Positions 37,138-46,828 of a stretch of DNA of 64,000 bases are shown here, in pieces. The notes under the pieces were generated by a model, which searched no databases, was not told the DNA's origin, and worked only from the letters and a program-made list of their open reading frames with translations. Origin of the DNA: Sinosporangium siamense (GTDB lineage Bacteria > Actinomycetota > Actinomycetes > Streptosporangiales > Streptosporangiaceae); the NCBI RefSeq assembly GCF_016863435.1, contig NZ_BOOW01000012.1:1-64000 (forward strand), written 5' to 3'. Both the position numbers and the translations under genes were made by a program. Each line of letters starts with the position of its first letter. The stretch's first letter is position 1.

Positions 37138-39780
37138 GTGGTCGCACACTATCCCGCCCATTGGGAGGCCGACGTCGTCCTGGCCGATGGCGGCACCGCT
37201 CATGTTCGTCCCATCCGCCCTGCCGACGCCGACCGTATGCGTGCCTTCTATGCGCGCCTGTCGGATGAGTCGATCTACTTCCGTTTTTTCGGTCCGCGTC
37301 CGGAGTTGTCGGACCGGGAGGTGACCCGGTTCACGACAGTGGACTACGTCGACCGGGTGGCGCTGATCGCGTTGATCGGCATGGAGATGGTGGCGGTGAT
37401 CCGCTATGACCGTTCCGGTCCGGGGGAGGCGGAGGTGGCCTTCCTGGTGGAGGACGCCCACCAGGGCCGGGGGGTGGCGTCGGTGCTGCTTGAGCACCTC
37501 GCGGCGACCGCCAGGGAGCACGGCATCCAGCGGTTCGTGGCCGACGTCCTGCCGGCGAACCGCCGCATGACCGGTGTGTTGCGGCAGGCGGGATATACCG
37601 CCGACAGCCGGTTCGCCGACGGCGTCGTGCGCATGACGCTCGATCTGACCCCGACGGAGACGTCGCAGGAGGTCACCCTCAGCCGCGAGCACCGGGCGGA
37701 GGCCCGGTCGATCGAACGCCTGCTCAATCCGGGGTCGGTGGCGGTCATCGGTGTGTCGAGGGCGGGCGGCGTCGGGCAGACGGTGCTGCGCAATCTGCTC
37801 GCGGCCGACTTCGCCGGCCCGGTCTACCCGGTGCACCGCGAGGCGAAGGCGGTGGCGGCGGTGCGTGCCTACCCGAATGTGAGCGCGATCGACGGCGAGG
37901 TGGACCTGGCCGTGCTCGCCGTTCCCGCGGCCGGGGTGATCGACGTGGTGAAGGAGTGCGCGGAAAAAGGGGTGCGCGGGCTGATCGTCGTCTCCTCCGG
38001 TTTTGGGGAGACCGGCCCGGAGGGAAGGGCACGCCAGGACGAACTGGTGCGCATCGCACGGGCGTACGGCTTGCGCGTCGTCGGCCCCAACTGCCTTGGC
38101 ATCGCCAACACCGACCCCGCCGTACGCCTCAACGCCACACTGGCGGCCACCGTACCGGGCCGGGGCAAGGTCGGCTTCTTCAGCCAGTCGGGCGCCCTCG
38201 GCACGGCGCTGCTGCAGCGGGTGGCGCAGCGCGGCATGGGCATCTCATCGTTCGTGTCGGCGGGCAACCGCGCGGATGTCTCGGGCAACGACCTGCTCCA
38301 GTATTGGGAGGAGGACCCCGCGACCGAGGTGATCCTGCTTTACCTGGAGTCACTCGGCAATCCCCGCAAGTTCACCCGGCTCGCCCGCAGGATCGCGCGT
38401 AAGAAACCGATCGTCGCCGTCAAAAGCGGCGGCACCACCCAAGGGGTGCCCACCGGACATGCGGCGCCTGTGCTCGGACTGCCCGACACCGCGCTCAGCT
38501 CGCTCTTCGAGCAGGCGGGGGTGATCAGGGTCGACGACCTCGTGCAACTGTTTGACGTGGCCCAGCTTCTCGCCTACCAGCCCCTCCCCAAAGGGCCGAG
38601 AGTCGGCCTGGTGAGCAACTCCGACGCGCTGGCCCTGCTCGCCGTGGACGCCTGCGTCGCCGCCGGCCTCTCCCCGCTCCCGCCGGTCAACCTTGGGGCC
38701 GGCGCGGGCGCGGCGGAGTTCGGTACGGCTGTCGCCGAGGCGGTCGGCCGCGACGACGTCGACGCGGCGGTGGTCGTCTACATGCCGCCCATCCCGGGAG
38801 GCGGCCAGGAGGTCGCCGGGGAGATCGTCCGGGTTGCGGGAGGTTGCGGCAAACCGGTGCTGGCGACGTTCGAGGGGCGCCGGGGCATGCTCGCCGAGCT
38901 GCGCACGGGCATGAAGGGCCCGGACCCCGCGCCCGGGTCCATCCCGTCCTACGCCGCCCCGGAGGAGGCCGTGCGTGCCCTGGCTTATGCCGTACGCCAC
39001 GCACGCTGGCGGGACGGGCTCCCCGACGGGCACGCCGACCGGGAGGCCGCGGACACCCGCGCCGCGCGGGAGCTGGTGCGTGAGGCCCTCGCCGAGGCCG
39101 GGGGCGTGGAGGTGGAGATCGACGCGACCCGGCTGCTCGCGGAATATGGCGTCGAGGTGTGGCCCGCGGTGCCCGTCGCCTCGGCGGACGAGGCCGTGGC
39201 GGCAGCCGAGCGGCTCGGCAGGCCGGTCGCCGTCAGGGCCGTGGACGAGGAGGCCGTCCGGCGTGCGGGCACCGTACGGCTTGGATTGTCCGACCCGGCG
39301 GGGGTACGGCAGGCGTTCGCCGACCTGGCCGGTCAGCTCGGCGCGCACACCACCCTGGCCGTGCAGCGTATGGCGCCCCAGCCCGCGGTGCCGACGGTGG
39401 TGAGCGTGGTTGACGACCCCGGGTTCGGGCCGGTCGTGTCGTTCGGGCTGGGCGAGGTGGCCGCGCGGCTCCTCGGCGACCGGGCCTACCGGCTCGCGCC
39501 GCTCAGCCCCGACGAGGCCGCGTCGCTGGTGCGTTCGGTCCGCGCGGCACCGCTCTTGTTCGGGGAGTACGGTTACCCGCCGGTCGCCGTGACCGCCCTG
39601 GAGGGTTTGCTGGTCCAAGTGGGGCGGCTCGCCGACGACCTGCCGGAGGTGGCGCGGCTCGACCTCGACCCGGTGCTGGTGGGGGAGAGCGGCGTGGTCG
39701 TGCTCGGGGCGCGGGCGGTGCTGCGCAGTCCCGAGGGCCCGCGCCCCGACGGCGGCCCCAGAGGGCTTCGCCCGGTGTGA
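37138..39780 (+). CDS. GNAT acetyltransferase fused to an acyl-CoA synthetase-like module (Pat type)
   Basis: This 880-residue protein probably acetylates lysines of acyl-CoA synthetases, as Pat-type enzymes do. Unlike the Gcn5-last order of enteric Pat, the GNAT domain comes first (about 20-175: VRPIRPADADRMRAFYARLS, HQGRGVASVLLEHLAATARE with the acetyl-CoA loop). The NDP-forming acetyl-CoA synthetase-like part spans about 190-880. Its CoA-binding start is NPGSVAVIGVSRAGGVGQTV, then FFSQSGALGTALLQ, with an ATP-grasp region at the end. The catalytic His of ADP-forming synthetases (GHAAPVLG context) appears shifted. GTG 37138 is accepted with a weak upstream site. No operon partners. Confidence 0.9.
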   Translation: MVAHYPAHWEADVVLADGGTAHVRPIRPADADRMRAFYARLSDESIYFRFFGPRPELSDREVTRFTTVDYVDRVALIALIGMEMVAVIRYDRSGPGEAEVAFLVEDAHQGRGVASVLLEHLAATAREHGIQRFVADVLPANRRMTGVLRQAGYTADSRFADGVVRMTLDLTPTETSQEVTLSREHRAEARSIERLLNPGSVAVIGVSRAGGVGQTVLRNLLAADFAGPVYPVHREAKAVAAVRAYPNVSAIDGEVDLAVLAVPAAGVIDVVKECAEKGVRGLIVVSSGFGETGPEGRARQDELVRIARAYGLRVVGPNCLGIANTDPAVRLNATLAATVPGRGKVGFFSQSGALGTALLQRVAQRGMGISSFVSAGNRADVSGNDLLQYWEEDPATEVILLYLESLGNPRKFTRLARRIARKKPIVAVKSGGTTQGVPTGHAAPVLGLPDTALSSLFEQAGVIRVDDLVQLFDVAQLLAYQPLPKGPRVGLVSNSDALALLAVDACVAAGLSPLPPVNLGAGAGAAEFGTAVAEAVGRDDVDAAVVVYMPPIPGGGQEVAGEIVRVAGGCGKPVLATFEGRRGMLAELRTGMKGPDPAPGSIPSYAAPEEAVRALAYAVRHARWRDGLPDGHADREAADTRAARELVREALAEAGGVEVEIDATRLLAEYGVEVWPAVPVASADEAVAAAERLGRPVAVRAVDEEAVRRAGTVRLGLSDPAGVRQAFADLAGQLGAHTTLAVQRMAPQPAVPTVVSVVDDPGFGPVVSFGLGEVAARLLGDRAYRLAPLSPDEAASLVRSVRAAPLLFGEYGYPPVAVTALEGLLVQVGRLADDLPEVARLDLDPVLVGESGVVVLGARAVLRSPEGPRPDGGPRGLRPV

Positions 39781-39808
39781 GAAGGGGACGGGGTGATCCG
39801 TCCCCTTC
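39781..39808. terminator. Bidirectional terminator
   Basis: GAAGGGGACGG and CCGTCCCCTTC form an 11-bp perfect stem with a 6-base loop immediately after the stop of the acyltransferase gene, between two convergent genes. It can serve both strands. Confidence 0.85.
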
Positions 39809-39819
39809 GGAAAGGCCGG

Positions 39820-41916
39820 TCAGGCCGGGCTGTTGGTGTCGGCGCCGGTGCAGGGCCTGGCCGTCGTGCAGGTGGTGCCGGGCGCGGTGATCGAGGCGGT
39901 GGCGGTGTAGGTCTCGATGATTCCCGGAGGCATCACGCAGACCACGGTGAAGGTCATCGTCCCGCCCGAGGACAGACCGATGACTTTGGTGACGTCGCCG
40001 ACTCCAGCGGGGACCGGGCATATGCCGCCCGAACTCGTGCATGTCCAGCGGATCCTGTCCCATGGGGACGGCCAGTCGATCATGAGCGTCGCGCCCGACA
40101 CGGCGGTGGCGCCGGGATTGCGCACGGTCACGCTGTAGCTATACGGCCTGCCGGGAACGTAGGGCTTCGGGGTGGAGACGACTCTGATGCTGAGTGTGCC
40201 GGTCGGCGGGGGATCGATCACGGGAAGCCGGATGAATCCGGTCGTGGTGTTGTCGCCGGGGTTGCCGTCCCCCGGTGTGGTGACGGTGGCCTGGTACGCC
40301 GCGGGCCCGCCGGTGACGTTCGGCACCCTGACCGAGATGCCGATCGGCGGGTGGGAGTCGCCGCCGTCGAGCCTGTCGGTCCTGGTGCAGATGACCTGCC
40401 GGTCGGCCGTGCCGCACGTCCACCCGGCGCCGGTGACACCGGTGATCTCGATCGGCGGGGTCACGGTGAAGACGCCGGTGACGGTGCCCGTCGCCGGCCC
40501 GGTGCCTGCGGCGTTGGCGGTCGTCACCGTGATCGTGCCGCTGCCACCGGGGGCGAGGGTGGTGTCCCCGGCGACCGTCAGGCCGAGGTTGGGGGGCGGA
40601 CCGGCCGCCGCGGTCACTCCGGTGGTCCTGTCGACCGTGTTGTCGGCGGGGTCGGCGTCGGCGTTCCCCGAGGTCACGGCGCCTGACGCGGTCACCATGG
40701 ACGCGGTGCCGCGGTCGATCGCGACCTTCACCTCGACCTGCGGGAACGACTGTCCCGGGCGGAGGACGGCGGTGGTGTCGCAGGTGACCTCGCGCTGGGC
40801 GATCGAGCAGGTCCAGCCCTGCCCCGAGGCGGCGGTGGGCGTGACGCCGGCCGATGTCTCGAAGGTCAGCTTTGTGGGGGCGTCGACCACCCCGGCCTGC
40901 GGCTTCGCCGAGGCGGTCAGGGTGTAGGCGCCGGTGCCGCCGGCCTGCCAGGGGCCGTCGTCGCCGACGGCGAGGCCGAGGTCGGCGTCCAGAGTGCGGA
41001 TCTTGAGGTCGGACAACGCGTGGTTCGCGGCCGCGATGCCGGTAGAGGCGGCGAACCCAACTTTGATCGTGTCCGGCAGCGGGTTCTGGTTGGGCAGCGC
41101 GTCGAGGTCGACGCCGGTGAAGAGGTCTTGGTACGGCTCGCCCTCCCGGTGGCGGATCTTCACTGAAAGCAGGTTCTCCGGTGAGAGGGCGATGAGGACG
41201 TGGCGTTTGGCGGCGTCGCGCCCGGTGGCGTCGTCGAGGGGCCTGGTCAGGGCTTTACCGTCGACGTAGCCATATCCGGTCGACTCCGAGCCGCGGATCA
41301 CGACCGAGTTGGGCTTGACGCCCGGGCCGCCCTTGCCCGCCCAGCGGGGATTGGAGAAGTTGCCGAACTGGTCGAAACCTATGCCGACGACGGCGCCCCT
41401 CAGGCCCTTGTAGCCGAGTGCGCCGCCCGGTTCGCCCGCCTGGGCGGTGGACGCGGCGCCGTCGACGATGTAGAAGGAGACGCCGTCGCCGCCGCGGGGG
41501 CCGAGGCTGTCGGCGTATGGCCTGCCTCCCCACATATAGAGGTCGAACTCGATCACGACCCCGCGCCGGGCCGGGATCGGCCTGTTCAGCAGGATCGCAC
41601 CCGCGGCCTGCGCAGAGTCGTCGGTCAGCCGGAGGACCCCCTGGCCGACGGGGTCCGTCGCACCCTCGGCGCAGGCGCCGAGAGATGCCGTGGGGGGCGC
41701 GCTCGCGGCGGTGAGGCACGGGGCGTCGCCCCCTTGGACGCTGCTTGACGTCCAGACGCCCGAGGGAGTGGAGTCGACGCGGAAACCTTCGTCAAGAAGT
41801 TCCGCCGCGGATGCCGGCGGCGCTGTGAGGGCGAAGAAGCCCAGGCTGACGGCGGTGGCGACCGCCGTCAGCCCCGGTCGCGGGGCCGTGACGGCCCGTG
41901 CGCGTCCGATTTTCAT
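39820..41916 (-). CDS. Secreted lectin-like protein with DUF11-type repeats
   Basis: A 698-residue exported protein. Signal peptide: RPGLTAVATAVSLGFFALTA, then PPASA, cleaved before about residue 38. The first half resembles bacterial L-type lectin-like domains (VVIEFDLYMWGGRPYADSLG, GDGVSFYIVDG, RGAVVGIGFDQFGNFSNP), with ordered aromatic and Asp/Asn residues. The rest contains three or four Ig-like DUF11-style repeats (NADADPADNTV, TTPGDGNPGDNTTTGFIRLP, YSVTVRNPGATAVSGATL), often used as stalks. The C-terminus has no LPXTG or membrane anchor, so it may be released. ATG 41916 follows a weak site. No partner genes. A role in carbohydrate binding is inferred from the fold only. Confidence 0.85.
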   Translation of the reverse strand: MKIGRARAVTAPRPGLTAVATAVSLGFFALTAPPASAAELLDEGFRVDSTPSGVWTSSSVQGGDAPCLTAASAPPTASLGACAEGATDPVGQGVLRLTDDSAQAAGAILLNRPIPARRGVVIEFDLYMWGGRPYADSLGPRGGDGVSFYIVDGAASTAQAGEPGGALGYKGLRGAVVGIGFDQFGNFSNPRWAGKGGPGVKPNSVVIRGSESTGYGYVDGKALTRPLDDATGRDAAKRHVLIALSPENLLSVKIRHREGEPYQDLFTGVDLDALPNQNPLPDTIKVGFAASTGIAAANHALSDLKIRTLDADLGLAVGDDGPWQAGGTGAYTLTASAKPQAGVVDAPTKLTFETSAGVTPTAASGQGWTCSIAQREVTCDTTAVLRPGQSFPQVEVKVAIDRGTASMVTASGAVTSGNADADPADNTVDRTTGVTAAAGPPPNLGLTVAGDTTLAPGGSGTITVTTANAAGTGPATGTVTGVFTVTPPIEITGVTGAGWTCGTADRQVICTRTDRLDGGDSHPPIGISVRVPNVTGGPAAYQATVTTPGDGNPGDNTTTGFIRLPVIDPPPTGTLSIRVVSTPKPYVPGRPYSYSVTVRNPGATAVSGATLMIDWPSPWDRIRWTCTSSGGICPVPAGVGDVTKVIGLSSGGTMTFTVVCVMPPGIIETYTATASITAPGTTCTTARPCTGADTNSPA

Positions 41917-42231
41917 GTTTATCCCCCGATGTAAGATTGCTGATTCAGCCTCATTCTCCGAGGGGAGATTTTACGGCGGATCAGTGCTTTGACCAGGGAA
42001 GATGTCGCTTGTGTCGGTCTTGGTCGAGGGGGAAAGGATCGTGTCCTCCGCCGCTGCCGACAGCCGGTGGATATGTGAAACAGGGGTCGTGGGGTTTTGA
42101 GCGGACAATTGTTTATATGAAAAGTCGCGGCGCATGTTTTCCCGTCGTTATCGGGAGCGGCGGCCGACAAGTCTGCGCCGGGTCGGCCGGTGAGGGTGAA
42201 AGCGCTGCCCCGGACAGGGCAGGATGGGTGC
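41917..42231. other. Divergent intergenic region
   Basis: 315 bp between the lectin-like gene (leftward) and the DUF5998 gene (rightward). It is moderately AT-rich at 42090-42130 and may hold both promoters. No hairpin or repeat found. Confidence 0.4.
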
Positions 42232-42822
42232 ATGAGGGAAACCCGAGTCTCGGCCGAAGGTCTGCGCGAGGCGATCGATCGCAGTGGCTACTATCCCGAC
42301 CTGGTCGCCGACGCGGTCGAGTCCGCGCTGGGCAAGGAGGCGGTCACCGCCTTCGTCGTGCACCACGAGGCCACCTTCGACCCCACCATGGAGGTCCGCA
42401 GACACGTCACCGTGCTGGTGCTCTCGCCGAGCCGCCTGCTGGTCTGCCACACCGACGAGCACCCGCCGGCCGAAGGCGTGTCCGCCTCTCACGCCTCCAC
42501 GACCACCGAGGCCGTCCGCCTCAGCCGCATCCAGTCGATCGCGATCACGCGGGTCGTGCCCGACCCCGCCACCTACGTGCCGGGCGTGCCGCCGACCGAG
42601 GTCACCCTGACCATCGGATGGGGAGCGATCTCCCACATCGACCTCGAACCGGCGACCTGCGGCGACGAGAACTGCGAGGCCGACCACGGCTATACCGGCG
42701 CGGTGACGGCCGACGACCTGTCCCTCCGGGTCAGCGAGGCCGCCGACGGGCCCGAGGCCGTCACCCACGTGCTGGCCTTCGCCAAGGCGCTCTCCGAGGC
42801 CACCGCGCGCGTCGCCTCATAG
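42232..42822 (+). CDS. DUF5998 family protein
   Basis: This 196-residue actinobacterial protein of unknown function is full length from ATG 42232, which follows AGGATGGG. The family signature is AFVVHHEATFDPTMEVRRHV, then VLVLSPSRLLVCHTDEH, and a C-terminal CGDENCEADHGYTGAV where two cysteines and a histidine could bind metal. No membrane or export signal. It stands alone between the lectin-like gene and the rhodanese. Confidence 0.88.
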   Translation: MRETRVSAEGLREAIDRSGYYPDLVADAVESALGKEAVTAFVVHHEATFDPTMEVRRHVTVLVLSPSRLLVCHTDEHPPAEGVSASHASTTTEAVRLSRIQSIAITRVVPDPATYVPGVPPTEVTLTIGWGAISHIDLEPATCGDENCEADHGYTGAVTADDLSLRVSEAADGPEAVTHVLAFAKALSEATARVAS

Positions 42823-43029
42823 GTCCCTCCCGCCCGCAAAGCCCCATGGACATCGGCGTCCGCGGCATGCGCTCTGAAGCCCGGCTCCCCGGCCCGCGTC
42901 GCTCCTGCCGTACTCAGGCACGCCTTTCGGGAGACTCGGGAGCGTGAGCCTGTGCCGCCGCTCTCCCAGGGGCTTCGATGGCATGCCCGATAACTCCAGA
43001 TTCGCCCATCCCACCATTTAAGGAGACCC

Positions 43030-43860
43030 GTGAGCCCGTTGATCACCCCGGCCGAGCTGGCCGCGCTCGCCGAACGCGGTTCCGCGACGGTGCTCGACGT
43101 GCGGTGGAAGCTCCAGCCCGGCCCGGAGCCCTACGGGGCAACGGCCTACCGGGACGGCCACATCCCGTCAGCCGTCTTCTGCGACCTCGACGCCGACCTC
43201 GCGGCCCCGCCAGGCGCAGGAGGCCGCCACCCGCTGCCGTCCGCCGAGGCGTTCCAGGCGGCCATGCGCCGCCTCGGCGTGCGCGACGACCGCCCCGTCG
43301 TGGTCTACGACGACGCCGACTCCACCGCGGCCGCCAGGGCGTGGTGGACGCTGCGCTACTTCGGCCACCGCGACGTCCGCGTGCTGGACGGCGGCATCAA
43401 GGCGTGGAAGGAGGCCGGGCTGGCCCTCGCGACCGGCACCCCGCCCCCGCCGGCCGGCACCTTCACCGCCCGCCCCGGCGCCATTCCGATCCTCGACGCC
43501 CGCGCCGCCGCCTCGGTGGCCGCCGAGGGCACCCTGCTCGACGCGCGCACCCCTGAGCGCTTCCGCGGCGAAACCGAGCCGATCGACCCCGTCGCCGGCC
43601 GCGTCCCCGGCGCCGTCAACGCCCCCACCGGCGGCAACGTCGGCCCCGACGGCCGTTTCCTGCCTCCGGCGGACCTCCACGCCCGCTTCGCCGCCCTCGG
43701 CGTGCGCGACACGGCCCCGGTCGGCGCCTACTGCGGCTCCGGCGTCACCGCCGCCCACGAGGTTCTCGCCCTCACCCTGGCCGGCATCCCGGCCGCGCTA
43801 TACGTCGGCTCCTGGTCCCACTGGATCACCGACCCCACCCGCCCGGTGGCGACGGGCTGA
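43030..43860 (+). CDS. Thiosulfate/3-mercaptopyruvate sulfurtransferase (double rhodanese)
   Basis: This 276-residue cytoplasmic enzyme transfers sulfur from thiosulfate or mercaptopyruvate to an acceptor. The first rhodanese domain (about 1-135, LITPAELAALAERGSATVLD, RDGHIPSAVFCDLDAD) lacks a catalytic Cys. The second has the active-site loop YCGSGVTAAH near residues 235-245, with TPERFRGETEPIDPVAGRVP as the CoA-like conserved loop. GTG 43030 lies 6 bases after AAGGAG. The gene ends only 12 bp before the convergent CHAT gene. Confidence 0.93.
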   Translation: MSPLITPAELAALAERGSATVLDVRWKLQPGPEPYGATAYRDGHIPSAVFCDLDADLAAPPGAGGRHPLPSAEAFQAAMRRLGVRDDRPVVVYDDADSTAAARAWWTLRYFGHRDVRVLDGGIKAWKEAGLALATGTPPPPAGTFTARPGAIPILDARAAASVAAEGTLLDARTPERFRGETEPIDPVAGRVPGAVNAPTGGNVGPDGRFLPPADLHARFAALGVRDTAPVGAYCGSGVTAAHEVLALTLAGIPAALYVGSWSHWITDPTRPVATG

Positions 43861-43872
43861 CGGCTCCGGCCC

Positions 43873-46401
43873 CTAAGGCTGCGGCGGTACGGCGGAGCCG
43901 GCGATCACCGGGTGGTGGCCGTCGCCGAAGCAGGCGAAGCTCCATTGGCCTGTCGAGGCCGCGGCGGCGGCCAGGGCCTGGGCCGGGGTGCGGCCAGCGG
44001 CCAGGAGGGTGTGGAAGGCGCTCATCAAGTGCATGGTCTCCTCGTCTCTGACCGGCAGCAGGCCCGCGATCACACATCCCGTGCCTCGCGCCAGCAGGGT
44101 CCCCACCAGGCCCGAGCGCACGCCGTCCGCCTGGGTCTGCGCCATGCCCGAGTCGCAGGCCGACAGGGCGACCAGCCTGGGAGACGTTCTCGGCCCCACC
44201 AGGTCGTAGGCCATCAGGGTGCCGTCGGCCAGTTCCACTCCCGACAACAGCGGAGCACGTGGGCAGAACCTGCCGTGTGCCGCCACGTGGACGATCTCCG
44301 CCTGTTCCAGGGCCTTCACCACCGCGGCCCGGAGCGGTGGGACCTCCGTGGCCTGCCCATGGCACGCGAGCACCGCGCTCACCTCGGCTCGCCCGTGGTC
44401 CAGCCCCGGTCCCGCGACCGCCGCCACCTTGGGTGCCGCGCCGCTGTCCCACGCTCGTCGCCCTGCTCGTGTCTCGGTGCCGATGCTCACGGGCACCTCA
44501 CGCAGCGGGGGCAGTGCCGCCCACGGCAAGGTGTGCAAGGTGCCGGTCGGCACGACGAGCAGCTCCCGCCCCGCGATGTCCGCCGCGAGGGGAGCGAAAA
44601 GCCGTTGATACACCTCGTCGGCCTCCCGGTTCGCCCACCGGCTGCCCACCGGGTCGCGCTGGGCCGCCCGGCGCATCGCGTATCTCAAGCGCACCGTCGC
44701 CTCCGCGATCGTCTCCTGCGCGCCGAGGTGGTGGAGCCCGATCCGGCGCGGCGTCAGCGTCACGGCCGCCATTTCACGGCGGTGCCGTACGAACGACACC
44801 AGGGCCACATCACCGAGGTCCGCCCGCAGCCGCTCCAGGCAGAGCGGGTCCTTCTCCGGTGCCCGCACCGCTTCGGACCAGCACAGTACCGCCTCCGCCC
44901 GCCCGCTCTCGATCGCGAGCTCCACTCCATATCGCGCGAGCCGTACGGCGGCAGCCCGCGCTCGCGCGGCTTCGGCCGGATGGACGGTTCCGGGGCCTGC
45001 CGGTTCGATTCCTGTTGCCGGGGGAAACGACTGGCTCACGTCCGCGGGCCAGCCGATCGATCCGGCGGGGTGGGAGACATGCCGGCGTTCGGCGGCCAGT
45101 GCTTCGGTGAGGGTGGTGAAGGCGGCGGTGAGGTCGCCGTGCAGGGCGTGCCGCATGGCCACCGCCTGCGGGGTGCGGGCCGTGGGCGGGATGAGCGATC
45201 GGGCTGTGGCACGGTCGCCGAGGGCGGTGGCGATGCCGGCGGCGAGGAGGGCGAGGTCCGCCCCCTCGGCGGCACGGCCGGCGGCGGTCAGGTCCGCGGC
45301 GCATCGGGTCACGTCGTCCAGGAGTGGGCGGCTGGGGAGCTCTACGGCGGCACGTGCTCGAACCCGGACCTCGTGGGCCAGAGGTGCGTAGTGGGGTCTG
45401 TCCTGGAAGGTGAGCTCCGCACCGACCTGTGATGCTGTGGCGGCGGCACGTGCCGGGTCGCCGGTGAGGAGCTCCGCCCGCGCAAGGAGCAACCGTGTAT
45501 CGGTCAGGGTGACACCCGCGTCCGCCGACTTCAGCGAGGGCACGGCCTGCTCCAGCAGCACCCGGGCCTCGTGTGGGAGGCCCGAGGCCAGCAGGGCCTC
45601 CGCCAGATCGGCCTGCATGGCGGCCAGCCGCTCGGGGAACTCCGCCAGCGTGCGCTCGGCTTCCCGGCAGGCATGGAACGCGGCGCCGATGCGCCCCCGG
45701 CAGACGGCGAGGAACGGGAGGTTCGCCTGCGCGAGCCGTAACAGGTGGCCAAGGCCCGCGTTTGCCGCCAGCTTCGCGCACCGTGCCACATCCCGCTCGG
45801 CCTGCTCGTAGAGCCCGAGGAAGGCGCGGGCCAAGCCCCGGTTGAGCAGTGTCCCCGCAACGAACACCACGTCGGCCGGCTCGGCGGCGTCGAGCACCGC
45901 GAGTGCGCCGTCGCACACCTCCACGGCCTCCGCGCACCGACCGAGGCGGACCAGCGCCACCGCCCGGTTCGCCCCCAGCTTTCCCCGCTCACCAGGCGAG
46001 AGGTACGGCTCGGCTTCGTCGGCCAGCCGCAGCGCCTCGGCGGGATGCCCCCGCTCGGCGCGGATCGCGACCAGGGACAAGCGGGCCTGCGCCGTAAGGT
46101 GTGCGAGGTCGGCGGTGCACGCGGAGCCCGGGCTTCGGGCGAGGACGGGGGTGGCCAGGGCGATGGCGCGGCGCAGGTGCTCGTCGGCACCGGCCAGGTC
46201 GCCGAGCTCGCGGGTGGCCAGCGCCAGTGCGCGGCGGGCGATCACCTGGGCGCGGGGGCAGCGGGCGCGGTCGGCCCGGCGCACGGCGTCCCAGGCTTGC
46301 TGCCATCCGCATTTCGGGCGCATCCCGGCCAGCGGGATGAGCTCCTCGCAGACCTGCACCAACTCCTCATGAGGGCAGCTCAAAGCCGGACCTGGGTCCA
46401 T
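43873..46401 (-). CDS. TPR-CHAT caspase-like protease
   Basis: This 842-residue cytoplasmic protein has no signal peptide. The first ~450 residues are helical, alanine-rich TPR-like repeats. The C-terminal ~270 residues form a CHAT (caspase HetF-associated) cysteine protease domain: the catalytic His in VHVAAHGRFCPRAPLLSGVE near residue 709, and the Cys in LVALSACDSGMAQTQADG near residue 749. ATG 46401 overlaps the accessory gene by 22 bp, so the pair is probably coupled. It is last in the block S8 protease - sigma factor - accessory - CHAT. CHAT-TPR proteins serve in bacterial conflict or death systems (TPR-CHAT/Csx29 is one). The substrate here is unknown; the neighbouring sigma factor or accessory protein are candidates. 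Confidence 0.9.
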   Translation of the reverse strand: MDPGPALSCPHEELVQVCEELIPLAGMRPKCGWQQAWDAVRRADRARCPRAQVIARRALALATRELGDLAGADEHLRRAIALATPVLARSPGSACTADLAHLTAQARLSLVAIRAERGHPAEALRLADEAEPYLSPGERGKLGANRAVALVRLGRCAEAVEVCDGALAVLDAAEPADVVFVAGTLLNRGLARAFLGLYEQAERDVARCAKLAANAGLGHLLRLAQANLPFLAVCRGRIGAAFHACREAERTLAEFPERLAAMQADLAEALLASGLPHEARVLLEQAVPSLKSADAGVTLTDTRLLLARAELLTGDPARAAATASQVGAELTFQDRPHYAPLAHEVRVRARAAVELPSRPLLDDVTRCAADLTAAGRAAEGADLALLAAGIATALGDRATARSLIPPTARTPQAVAMRHALHGDLTAAFTTLTEALAAERRHVSHPAGSIGWPADVSQSFPPATGIEPAGPGTVHPAEAARARAAAVRLARYGVELAIESGRAEAVLCWSEAVRAPEKDPLCLERLRADLGDVALVSFVRHRREMAAVTLTPRRIGLHHLGAQETIAEATVRLRYAMRRAAQRDPVGSRWANREADEVYQRLFAPLAADIAGRELLVVPTGTLHTLPWAALPPLREVPVSIGTETRAGRRAWDSGAAPKVAAVAGPGLDHGRAEVSAVLACHGQATEVPPLRAAVVKALEQAEIVHVAAHGRFCPRAPLLSGVELADGTLMAYDLVGPRTSPRLVALSACDSGMAQTQADGVRSGLVGTLLARGTGCVIAGLLPVRDEETMHLMSAFHTLLAAGRTPAQALAAAAASTGQWSFACFGDGHHPVIAGSAVPPQP

Positions 46402-46826
46402 GGTGTGGCGACGGGCGGCCGGTCCGCGAGGTGGCACACCACGCTGAACCATCCCTGAGGGAGCGCGGTGGCGGCGAATCGCCCTGAGCCCGGAGGTTCG
46501 CGGACGACAGTGGCCTCGGGGGTGCGGATCTCGACCCGCGCCACCCCTTCGGCGGGGGAGAGCTGGCCGGCGAGGGTGAGAAGCTCGCCGTCCAAGGTGA
46601 ACTCCAGCTCGACGACCAGGTCATCCGCGGCGAAACGCAGGAAGGCCGCGCCGTTTTCAAAGGTGTCGCGCACCCCGGAGGACGCCGGCGCCGGCTGGGC
46701 CCTCGCGGTGACGGCACCGGGGACGCGCAGGGCGAAGGCGGCCTGGGCGGCCGAGGTCACCTCGGCGGGCACGGGGTCGCTTCCCGAGGTGAGGCGGAGC
46801 GCCGCGATCAGGGACGCGTCGTCCAC
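46380..46826 (-). CDS. Small sigma-CHAT-associated accessory protein
   Basis: This 148-residue cytoplasmic protein lies between a sigma factor and a CHAT protease. GTG 46826 follows GAGGAGG by seven bases and starts two bases after the sigma stop. The N-terminal ~45 residues are helical (DDASLIAALRLTSGSDPVPA, then SAAQAAFALRVPGAV). The rest looks like a beta-rich carboxypeptidase-regulatory-like or Ig-like fold: DLVVELEFTLDGELLTLAGQ, SPAEGVARVEIRTPEATVVR, ending in the W-T-Q-V strand. The helical head could bind the sigma factor and the beta domain could be a docking or cleavage module for the protease. That is inference; no enzyme motif is present. Confidence 0.75.
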   Translation of the reverse strand: MDDASLIAALRLTSGSDPVPAEVTSAAQAAFALRVPGAVTARAQPAPASSGVRDTFENGAAFLRFAADDLVVELEFTLDGELLTLAGQLSPAEGVARVEIRTPEATVVREPPGSGRFAATALPQGWFSVVCHLADRPPVATPWTQVRL

Positions 46827-46828
46827 GG

